Origin: Fervidicoccaceae archaeon | GTDB lineage: Archaea > Thermoproteota > Thermoprotei_A > Sulfolobales > Fervidicoccaceae | Direction of reading: 5' to 3' | Length of the DNA: 64,000 nt | NCBI GenBank assembly: GCA_038734945.1 | Contig: JAVYOA010000002.1 | Coordinates: forward strand, 62,001 to 126,000 | Shown here: piece after piece, positions 9,303 to 16,509 of the stretch | Numbering within the stretch: position 1 is the stretch's first letter | Layout of the letters: each line of letters opens with the position of its first letter | Translations under genes and position numbers: made by a program | Notes under the pieces: generated by a model | Told to the model about the DNA's origin: nothing | Seen by the model: only the letters and a program-made list of their open reading frames with translations | Database searches by the model: none

Positions 9303-10508
9303 TCAGAAAACATGCGGCAGAAGGATGAAATAGTAGATTATTGTGAAAAATATGACAGATAGTGCTGCTGGTAACATGTATTTGTAGCTACTTGTGACTC
9401 CTCTATTAAAGTAATTTGCGGTGTAAATTAGGCACAGATGGGTTGGAGAAACAGTGTATGAAATATAGCTGCTTGTATATATTAATGAGGCCTCATAAAT
9501 TGATAGAGGATGCATGGACGAGAGGATTGGAGCCATAGTTATTATTCCTGTGATGGGAGAAGATGTTAGAGCAGAAAGAATGCCTGGAAAGACTGTTTCA
9601 AGAACTATTGTTGGAATAGAGCTATTGTTTATGGTAGAGGAAATTGCCTTGGAGGCATCAGTGCTCATTATAGAGTGCTGCAAAAGCATTATCGAGAAGG
9701 AAGAGATTGTAAGAGAGACAACCATCTTGCTCTTCAGTGAGGCTATGAGATCGCGTTTTCCCTGTTTAAGTAGATAGATCAATAGCAGTATTCCTATTGA
9801 AATCCCAATTGGAATCCCAAAATTTCCAATCAGTTGATTCAGTGCGAGAGAGGCTACTATTGCACTCAGCATAGGGGTGCCGCTCCTCCAGAGGCTCACG
9901 GATGATGCATTGCTGCTTTTATAATCACCCTTATAGCCTCTGGTAAAAATGAGTCCATAGATTGCCATGAAGAGAGCAATTGGTATTTGAAGGACTGCCA
10001 ATGCTATGGGACTTATTCCCATCGTAGCCGAAGCGACTATCAAAGTTTGTCCCATAGGATAGAAGAGAAAGAGGAAGTGTCTGAACCATACATTGAGGAA
10101 AATCATGAGCTCGTTGCTCATTCCCAAATTCTCTCCTATTGCTCCCACAATAGGTGCTGACATAAGTGCTCCTCCAGCTATTGGAAGCAAGCCAAGGACT
10201 GAAGGAATAAGAATCAATATTCCTCTTGGGCTTCTTATCTTAGAGGCAAGCGACCTACTGAGCTCAGTTATACCTCCAGATCTTCTATATAGCTCAGCTA
10301 GCAGAGAGATTGTGAGAGATGTTGCCAGAAGAAAAATTGTCCTGCTATCTGTTAGGGTTTCTGCTATTACCCTATAGAAGTTCATTCCAGCAAAATAAGC
10401 CAATAGGATTACAGATCCAGTAAGCAATGCAATGTTGATGTCCTTCCTCATTGCTACCAGCAATATTATGGTTGCAAAGGAAAATGCTATTATCGCTAAT
10501 TCTATCAT
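9303..10508 (-). CDS. DUF401-family integral membrane protein (probable transporter)
   Basis: 401-aa polytopic membrane protein with 10 or more helices. The segment GLLPIAGGALMSAPIVGAIG after the third or fourth helix and the motif VWFRHFLFLFYPMGQTLIV are typical of the DUF401 family, which is distantly related to ion-transporter superfamily members with re-entrant loops. No substrate is known for the family. The gene stands alone on the minus strand, with its start facing the radical SAM gene across a 75-bp divergent promoter region. Confidence 0.75.
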   Translation of the reverse strand: MIELAIIAFSFATIILLVAMRKDINIALLTGSVILLAYFAGMNFYRVIAETLTDSRTIFLLATSLTISLLAELYRRSGGITELSRSLASKIRSPRGILILIPSVLGLLPIAGGALMSAPIVGAIGENLGMSNELMIFLNVWFRHFLFLFYPMGQTLIVASATMGISPIALAVLQIPIALFMAIYGLIFTRGYKGDYKSSNASSVSLWRSGTPMLSAIVASLALNQLIGNFGIPIGISIGILLLIYLLKQGKRDLIASLKSKMVVSLTISSFSIMLLQHSIMSTDASKAISSTINNSSIPTIVLETVFPGILSALTSSPITGIITMAPILSSMHPLSIYEASLIYTSSYISYTVSPTHLCLIYTANYFNRGVTSSYKYMLPAALSVIFFTIIYYFILLPHVF

Positions 10509-10583
10509 GATACCTTCATCTTTTACCTTCTAATTAAGAAAAAGAAAAAGGTTGCTGTTGGTTAAAAGCTTTTATGAGAAATC

Positions 10584-11339
10584 ATGGAAGAAGCCTATGA
10601 CCCATTTGAACTTGGGAAAAAAGTTGAAAGTGCAGTTTCAAGGAAAGTGAAAGATAGTGTGCTGAGAAAGTACTACAGATTCAGGGGAGGTTCATGGTAT
10701 GGAGGAATAGCTACAGCAGATGTAATTGGATGCAACCTGAGATGCAGTTTCTGTTGGGGCTGGAGAGAAAGAGAGAGATATGAGTTCATAGGAGAAATGA
10801 TGTCCCCCGAGGATGTTGTCAAGAGGCTATTGAGCATCTCTGAGAAGAGAGGATATGAAAGGATGAGAGTAAGTGGAGGAGAACCTACTCTGGTTTTTGA
10901 GCACTTGGTTCAGGTACTAGATGCTCTGAAAAAAGCATCCTCGAGCTATATTTTTATATTGGAGACAAACGGCCTCCTTCTGGGAAGGTTTCCTGAGTAT
11001 GCTTCACTTCTCTCTCAATATTCATTTCTACATGTTAGGGTTTCAATAAAAGGATGCAATGATGAAGATTTTGAAGTTTTAACTGGAGCAAGAAGGGATT
11101 TCTTTCGATATCAGCTTCAGGCTCTGAAGAATCTCAGGGATTCGAATGTGAGCGTCCATCCAGCAATCATGATCAGCTTCAGCAAAAAAGAAGAATGTGA
11201 AAGGCTAAAGGATTTAATATATGAGATAGATGAAGCTTTTATTGGCAACATAGAAGAGGAAATTGTGATCCTCTATCCACATGTGAGAGAGTTGCTTAGA
11301 GTAAAAGGTCTCAGGCCAAGGATCTACACTGAACCATAA
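10584..11339 (+). CDS. Radical SAM protein
   Basis: 251-aa protein with the canonical C-x3-C-x2-C cluster motif (C50, C54, C57 in CNLRCSFC) and the following GGEP-type SAM-binding motif (VSGGEPTL near 93-99). The short chain resembles the archaeal group of pyruvate-formate-lyase activase-like radical SAM enzymes. No extra Cys clusters are seen, so there is no sign of a SPASM domain. Substrate is unknown. The gene stands alone and divergent from the DUF401 gene. Confidence 0.85.
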   Translation: MEEAYDPFELGKKVESAVSRKVKDSVLRKYYRFRGGSWYGGIATADVIGCNLRCSFCWGWRERERYEFIGEMMSPEDVVKRLLSISEKRGYERMRVSGGEPTLVFEHLVQVLDALKKASSSYIFILETNGLLLGRFPEYASLLSQYSFLHVRVSIKGCNDEDFEVLTGARRDFFRYQLQALKNLRDSNVSVHPAIMISFSKKEECERLKDLIYEIDEAFIGNIEEEIVILYPHVRELLRVKGLRPRIYTEP

Positions 11340-11545
11340 ATGAAGATTCCGTGAATAGATTAAGAAATGCTAATTAGATTGGGGAACATTGGCTTGATAT
11401 CAAGAAACAACTAATAAATTTCTGCTTGTGATTGAAATCCTTTGAAGAGAGGACGAGAAGTGCTTTAGTTTTTTTGAAAAGCTCGAGGATAAAATCTTTA
11501 TTTTCCTGAAAAAGAATTATGATTGCGAGCATCTCTCGTAATTGG

Positions 11546-11630
11546 GCGGGGGTGCCCGAGCATGGTCAAAGGGGTCGGATTCAGGCTCCGATGGAGGAGT
11601 CCTGCGTGGGTTCAAATCCCACCCCCCGCA
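11546..11630 (+). tRNA. tRNA-Leu(CAG)
   Basis: An 85-nt class II tRNA. The acceptor stem is GCGGGGG with CCCCCGC (11623-11629) and discriminator A at 11630. The anticodon stem is TCGGA/TCCGA with loop TTCAGGC, giving anticodon CAG at 11582-11584. A long variable arm follows, and the T arm is GTGGG-TTCAAAT-CCCAC. CCA is not encoded and no intron is seen. It differs at only two positions from the tRNA-Leu(TAG) at 22223. An A/T-rich element (ATAAAATCTTTATTTT, 11489-11503) about 45 bp upstream may be the promoter. Confidence 0.97.
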
Positions 11631-11749
11631 CTCCTAAGAAATTGAGAGAATGTATGCAGCCGGGAAGCAGAGTCAAGATGTGCTTGGAGAATTTATATGT
11701 TGAAATGGCTTGAGAGCTGTGTTTTCTTAAAAGAGAAAGCTTGTTTTTA

Positions 11750-12682
11750 TCATTTCTTCAAAAATTTCTCTATTTCAGCTCTTGTTGGAGATGATGACGA
11801 ACCTGAGTGAAGGGATTTCAAGCTTCCAGCGGCAACTGCTAGCTCTAGACAGTCTCCCAGTCTTCCTCTTTCGATATAGCACCCATTGAAGACAGCATCA
11901 AATGCGTCTCCTGCTCCAGTGGTATCTACAGGTTTAATAATAGGGGCTTCTCTTGAAAAGGATTCTCCAGCAGTTATTACGGAGCCGCCTCTTGAGCCCT
12001 TCTTCAGGACCAATATAAAATTCTCCCTTTCAATTTTTTCTCTCAAGTAATTTTCTGTATTTGTTCCTATTACGCGCTTTGCCTCCTTTTCATTTAGAAA
12101 AACTATATCTGCTAATTCCATTGTTTTTCTTATTTCCTCTTCGTTCCCCAAAGTTTCTGTTCCTGGATCATATGATATTACCATTTTCTCCCTCTGGATT
12201 CCCAGAAGGTCTAGGGTATGTTTGAACAATTTGGGAGAGACGCTAGCAAAATGGACCACGTTGGGGATTGGCTCTGCCAATATGCCTTTCGCTGCTACTG
12301 CTGGAGAGAGAGATGAATTTGCTCCCCTGTAAGTTATAAGCCTTCTTTGCTCCCCTTCTACATTTATTATGGTAGAAAAGCCTGGAAGCTCATCCCTCAT
12401 GAGAAAAATTGAGGAGATGTCGACCCCCTCAGATCTGAGCTCTTCCTGAAAACCTAGGTCAAAAAATAGCTTACCTGCTACACCGACTAGCCTCGAATGA
12501 TGCCCAAATCTAGCTGCTGCAACAGAATAATTAAGCGCCCCTCCTCCCTTGCCTAGAGAAAAAGAATTAGCCTTGATAGCGTCATCTGGATCAGGCAACT
12601 TGCTCAGATGAATTGTGAGATCAATATTGATGTTTCCAACAGCAGCATGCAGGAAGTCTTTTCTTCCATTCATATATCTCAC
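11750..12682 (-). CDS. PfkB-family sugar/nucleoside kinase
   Basis: 310-aa ribokinase-fold kinase. Signature 1 appears as GKGGGALNYSVAAARFG (44-60) and signature 2 as DTTGAGDAFDAVF (253-265), with D259 the expected catalytic base. The ATG overlaps the stop of the uridine phosphorylase gene (ATGA, 4 bp), so the two are translationally coupled. Among archaeal PfkB members the known activities are ribose-1-phosphate kinase (ADP-dependent), cytidine/nucleoside kinase and 6-phosphofructokinase-like. The neighbours favour phosphorylation of ribose 1-phosphate or a nucleoside, which is an inference. AMP phosphorylase lies just upstream in the same direction. Confidence 0.85.
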   Translation of the reverse strand: MRYMNGRKDFLHAAVGNINIDLTIHLSKLPDPDDAIKANSFSLGKGGGALNYSVAAARFGHHSRLVGVAGKLFFDLGFQEELRSEGVDISSIFLMRDELPGFSTIINVEGEQRRLITYRGANSSLSPAVAAKGILAEPIPNVVHFASVSPKLFKHTLDLLGIQREKMVISYDPGTETLGNEEEIRKTMELADIVFLNEKEAKRVIGTNTENYLREKIERENFILVLKKGSRGGSVITAGESFSREAPIIKPVDTTGAGDAFDAVFNGCYIERGRLGDCLELAVAAGSLKSLHSGSSSSPTRAEIEKFLKK

Positions 12683-13518
12683 TTCAGTATTGATGGAAAG
12701 AACATTCTCTTTCCCTTTTGCTTCTTAATTTCATCCCATTCGCTGAGAATCTTAATAGCTTCGTTAGCGACTCTTATGGCACTGTCGATTCCTTTTCCGG
12801 GAGTAAATTCATTCGTTGCCCTCTGCGCAATAGCAGCACAGACAGCTCCTCCTCTTGCTCCATAGATGTTAGAAAGCGTCAAGATTGTTGAGGATTCCAT
12901 TTCGAAGTTCAAAACATTTGCCATTCTCATATCTTCAATTATGTTTTTAGCAAAGGAGGGGAAATATCCTTTATAGCCTGGCCTGCTCTGTCCGAGATAA
13001 AAGCTGTCTGTTGAAGCTGTAATCCCCACCCAGTATTTGATCCCTAGAGCTTCAGCAGCCTCCACTAAGGCTAGGACTACTTCTGGGCTGGCTGATGCTG
13101 GATATTCAGGTATTACATATTGCTTGCTGGTCCCTTCGAGCCTCACAGCAGCTGTTGTGATAATTAGATCTCCTGTCTCAATATAAGGTTGGATTGCTCC
13201 TGTTGTGCCAACTCTTATGAATGTATCAGCACCAACTCTCAATAGCTCTTCCACGGCAATAGCTGTGCTAGGAGCTCCTATTCCAGTTGATGTAACGGAA
13301 ATCTGTATGCCTTTATACTTTCCCGTGTATGTTGTATATTCTCTGTGTCTAGCTATCAATCTGCTCTCATCCCATGTTTGAGCAATCTTGTCAGCTCTAG
13401 CAGGGTCTCCTGGGAGAAGAACATATCTTGAGATCTCACCTGGGGCGACAGATATGTGATACATCCTGTTACTAACCGTTGGAGAATCAGCTCTCCCTCC
13501 GCTCAAGCGCATCACCAT
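12679..13518 (-). CDS. udp: Uridine (nucleoside) phosphorylase
   Basis: 279-aa enzyme of the PNP/UDP phosphorylase family, which cleaves a nucleoside with phosphate into base and ribose 1-phosphate in the cytosol. The N-terminus has the phosphate-binding pattern VLLPGDPARADKIA, followed by YTGKYKGIQISVTSTGIGAPSTAI and the ribose and base region NFEMESSTILTLSNIYG, where the conserved Met-Glu of the family sits. The start overlaps the previous small gene by one base. Together with the PfkB kinase downstream it forms a coupled pair that would release ribose 1-phosphate and phosphorylate it. Purine versus pyrimidine preference is not certain. Confidence 0.92.
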   Translation of the reverse strand: MVMRLSGGRADSPTVSNRMYHISVAPGEISRYVLLPGDPARADKIAQTWDESRLIARHREYTTYTGKYKGIQISVTSTGIGAPSTAIAVEELLRVGADTFIRVGTTGAIQPYIETGDLIITTAAVRLEGTSKQYVIPEYPASASPEVVLALVEAAEALGIKYWVGITASTDSFYLGQSRPGYKGYFPSFAKNIIEDMRMANVLNFEMESSTILTLSNIYGARGGAVCAAIAQRATNEFTPGKGIDSAIRVANEAIKILSEWDEIKKQKGKRMFFPSILK

Positions 13519-13820
13519 TAAGGCTGTAATTTTACATAACTTTTCTTAAAAGAGTTTTCATCCTCGTAGTAAACAACTACCTCTTTGATTACCTCCCTAG
13601 GCAGCTTTGTGTAATATCTAATTGATTGACCGGAATGAAGCTCAATTTTCTTGTCAACGGATTCGGTAATCAATCTTCTACCGCTCCTATCTTCCTCATT
13701 TTTCTTGAGGGGGGAGGTATAGATGTAGTAAGTGAACTCTATTTTCCATATAGTAACAGGTTTGTCCCCGCTATTTGTTAGATTGAGAAAGCCCTTATCA
13801 TCAACCTCTATTACTATCAA
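13518..13820 (-). CDS. Small beta-rich protein of unknown function
   Basis: 100-aa protein, all-beta by pattern, that I do not recognise. It resembles a single Ig-like/CARDB-type unit (LNLTNSGDKPVTIWKIEFTY) but carries no signal peptide. The start is TTG with GAGGT eight bases upstream, and a TATTATAAAG-like box near 13853-13862 could drive it together with the two genes behind it. Its stop overlaps the start of uridine phosphorylase. No function is proposed. Confidence 0.5.
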   Translation of the reverse strand: MIVIEVDDKGFLNLTNSGDKPVTIWKIEFTYYIYTSPLKKNEEDRSGRRLITESVDKKIELHSGQSIRYYTKLPREVIKEVVVYYEDENSFKKSYVKLQP

Positions 13821-13887
13821 TGATCATTACCTCGCTCCAACCGGAAAACTCTTTATAATATGTTTATTGGGCATGGTTCTTATAAAT

Positions 13888-15393
13888 TTAGGGAAAGACT
13901 TTCAGGAGCATTGTTCCAATTTCCATTTCCTTAACACTATTCGCAAAAGCGAGAGCATCGGATAGCCTCTTTGAGGATGAGGAGTAGATAGTGTAAAGGG
14001 GATCCCCTGCCCTAACTCTGTTCCCTATTTTCACGTAGAGTTTCACACCAGCGGATTTATCAAGGGGAGCACCAGCAAGCCTCGCAATTATTGTGAAGGC
14101 GCGGTTATCTATGAAAGTCACCGCTCCGCTTTTCTTTGAATAAATTGTTTCTTTGTAATCTCCAAGAGGTATATCTTCGGGTTTTTTGTTCGGATCCCCA
14201 CCCTGGCACTCAACGATCTTCTTGAAAGCTTCATATGACTTTCCAGATACAAAAGCTTCCCTAGCATAGCTCTCTCCCTCACCGACATTGGCTTTTCCCG
14301 CAAGCTCGTAAATTGCTCCTGCTATATGCATAGCTTTATCCATTAGACTGGGAGATGCCTCTCTCTTTATTAAAGCTGTTAGAGCTTCCATAGCTTCGAG
14401 ATTTGGACCAATTGTATATCCAATAGGCTCTCCTCCAAAAGTAATCAGAGCCTTCACATTCATGTTGAATTTTCCTCCTTGACGAACAAAAATGGAAGCA
14501 AGATTTTCAGCCTCCCTCTCTGTTTGAAGCTTAGCTCCATTTCCCACTGGAAGGTCTACAACGAGTCCCGTTATTCCCAGAGAGACTTTCTTTGAGAGGA
14601 TGCTGGCAACAACCTGGGAAGGAGGATCAAGGAGGAGCCTTCTCTCAACCCTAACCATTATATCATCAGCTGGGGCCAAATTTAGCTGTCCAGTCCAAGC
14701 AATAGTTCCACCAGCTTTTTCCAGAGCCCTTTTTATTTCCTCCGTAGTGAGTGTGACGTTCGCAAGTGCTTCCATAGTATCTGCTGTACCGCTCGGAGAA
14801 GTGATTGCCCTGCTGCTTGTTTTTGGAACTTTGAGGCCAAGGGAAACTGCTGTTGGAACTGCCAACATGGCTACTTTGCTGTTCCCCGGGACACCCCCTA
14901 TGCTGTGTTCGTCATACACAGGAAAGGGAAAGGTAATGCTGCTCCCTGTTTCCACCATAGCCCTTATGAGCTCATATGTTTCATCATCATCCATTCCAAC
15001 AGTTGATTGGAGCGTCACAAATTCGGCTATCGCTGAATCGTCGAGCACTCCAGTTACCATGTCGAATATGAGCTTTCTGATTTCGGCAGCTTCGAGCTTC
15101 TTTCCGTTCATCTTTCTTTGGAGAATTGAGATGCTTTCCGATGCGTTAACCCCTTCTACAAGAACCTCTTCTCCATCCCCCAACTTGAGGATTTTAGCTG
15201 TTTCCCTAGGTATCCCTATCTCTCCTCTTGCTACAAGCTCCGAAGTTATCATTGGAGAGAATGCCATTATGGCTGCTCCATTCTGCTTTATGAGCAATCT
15301 AGATTCAATATCAATGCCGAGAGATTTAGCATCCTCTTGATGAATCAGAGCAACATTGCTAACAAATGAGAGATCCACTAGTCTGATTCTCAT
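13888..15393 (-). CDS. deoA: AMP phosphorylase (thymidine phosphorylase family)
   Basis: 501-aa cytosolic enzyme. It has the archaeal N-terminal extension (about 85 aa) that marks AMP phosphorylases, then the nucleoside phosphorylase family III core with KTSSRAITSPSGTADTMEAL and SVG-like phosphate loops, and a C-terminal RAGDPLYTIYSSS domain. The family releases base from AMP/CMP/UMP with phosphate to give ribose 1,5-bisphosphate. In archaea this feeds ribose-1,5-bisphosphate isomerase and type III RuBisCO, neither of which is in this window. It sits about 70 bp upstream of the uridine phosphorylase group and in the same direction. Confidence 0.93.
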   Translation of the reverse strand: MRIRLVDLSFVSNVALIHQEDAKSLGIDIESRLLIKQNGAAIMAFSPMITSELVARGEIGIPRETAKILKLGDGEEVLVEGVNASESISILQRKMNGKKLEAAEIRKLIFDMVTGVLDDSAIAEFVTLQSTVGMDDDETYELIRAMVETGSSITFPFPVYDEHSIGGVPGNSKVAMLAVPTAVSLGLKVPKTSSRAITSPSGTADTMEALANVTLTTEEIKRALEKAGGTIAWTGQLNLAPADDIMVRVERRLLLDPPSQVVASILSKKVSLGITGLVVDLPVGNGAKLQTEREAENLASIFVRQGGKFNMNVKALITFGGEPIGYTIGPNLEAMEALTALIKREASPSLMDKAMHIAGAIYELAGKANVGEGESYAREAFVSGKSYEAFKKIVECQGGDPNKKPEDIPLGDYKETIYSKKSGAVTFIDNRAFTIIARLAGAPLDKSAGVKLYVKIGNRVRAGDPLYTIYSSSSKRLSDALAFANSVKEMEIGTMLLKVFP

Positions 15394-15434
15394 TTTTCTC
15401 AGCCCTAAGGGGTAGTATTTTGAAATATTAACAA

Positions 15435-15995
15435 TTATAAAAGGTTTTCTCCTGCTTTTTCACTGAGTTCAGCAATGGCAATTTTAAGAGCTCTATTAAG
15501 AGCCTCAAGAGGCTCTCTGCCCTCTTCAACTATCAGCCTGTGGAGAATGCTATAGTGCTTTTTCAGCTCCTCCATGTAGATTTCTGCTTCGTTTTTATCG
15601 ATTTGCCTATCTCCATCTCTATTTACACCGGGACATTCTTCGTCTATAGCAACCTTGTCCAACGAGAGCTTGAACAGAATCACAGGATAAAGCCTGCACT
15701 TCATTGGACGGCTATCATATACCTTGCAAAAAGTTTTTTCATTTCTGTCGAATCCTAAAAAGACGCATCTTCCCTTTGCATCCCCCTGGAGAAGCATGAC
15801 AGGCATCATATCAGCGACAATAACTTTCACATATGTTCTCAAAAAGTCCTCAATATTCACGTCAACTTTCTTTGCTAACCTAACAGCATCATAGATTGTT
15901 AACGAAACATTTGGACCTGTCCCGCAGCAGAGATCGCAGCGAATGCATTCAAACTTGATTTTTTCTCCAATTCCTACTATCCTTAGCTTACCCAA
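15435..15995 (-). CDS. YkgJ-family cysteine cluster protein
   Basis: 186-aa protein with the CxxCxxCC cluster (C17, C20, C23, C24) and further Cys in GRCVFLG, TFCKVYDSRP and KCRLYP, the pattern of the YkgJ-type zinc/iron-binding family (PF03692). The SRPMKCRLYP motif is the family hallmark. Cellular role is not known. A C-terminal helical extension rich in Glu and Lys follows. The gene stands between AMP phosphorylase and a small helical protein on the same strand. Confidence 0.82.
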   Translation of the reverse strand: MGKLRIVGIGEKIKFECIRCDLCCGTGPNVSLTIYDAVRLAKKVDVNIEDFLRTYVKVIVADMMPVMLLQGDAKGRCVFLGFDRNEKTFCKVYDSRPMKCRLYPVILFKLSLDKVAIDEECPGVNRDGDRQIDKNEAEIYMEELKKHYSILHRLIVEEGREPLEALNRALKIAIAELSEKAGENLL

Positions 15996-16056
15996 ATGTT
16001 CTCTTCATCTCCAAGAGAGAGAAAGAAGAAAGGGGAATATAAAAGATGAGAAGCAT

Positions 16057-16344
16057 TCAATGGAGGGGCATTTCCCTTGCTACCCTCAGTATCAAAGGCA
16101 AGATTAGCTCTGATTCCTCCCACTTTCTCGCTCCGTATTCCCTATTTTTCTCATAGAGAGCTTCAGCATTGGCTCCTATGAATTTTAGGACAGAAAGAAC
16201 AACAGCATCGGAATCAATGTTTGGCACCTCACTGTAAACAGCATCAAGAAGGCGAAGTGCCTTCTCCTCTGCTTCTCTATCTAAGTTCAATTTTCTCAGT
16301 TCATCTATTAGCTTTGATCTTGCCTCGATGTTATAAAAGCACAT
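16057..16344 (-). CDS. Small all-helical protein of unknown function
   Basis: 95-aa protein made mostly of amphipathic helices with charged faces, no signal peptide and no recognised motif. It lies 61 bp upstream of the YkgJ-type gene in the same orientation and could be co-transcribed. Codon use resembles neighbouring genes, which supports it being real. No function is assigned. Confidence 0.5.
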   Translation of the reverse strand: MCFYNIEARSKLIDELRKLNLDREAEEKALRLLDAVYSEVPNIDSDAVVLSVLKFIGANAEALYEKNREYGARKWEESELILPLILRVAREMPLH

Positions 16345-16509
16345 TTTGATAACCTAATGATCGATCGGAAAAATGTGTTAAGAATATATTGGCTGAATTG
16401 AAGAAAAATAAAGAGAAAAAGGATAATACTCCCGTCGGTAGAAAAAAGGAGAACTTTAAAAAATGAGCTTTCTCTGATTTCTGTAAATAGAGCTTTTGGG
16501 GAATACTCA

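Noticed and set aside
14600-15340. A 246-codon plus-strand frame inside the AMP phosphorylase gene
   Set aside because: It is exactly antisense to a well-conserved gene; the protein has no known motif and the open frame is explained by codon bias of the minus strand.
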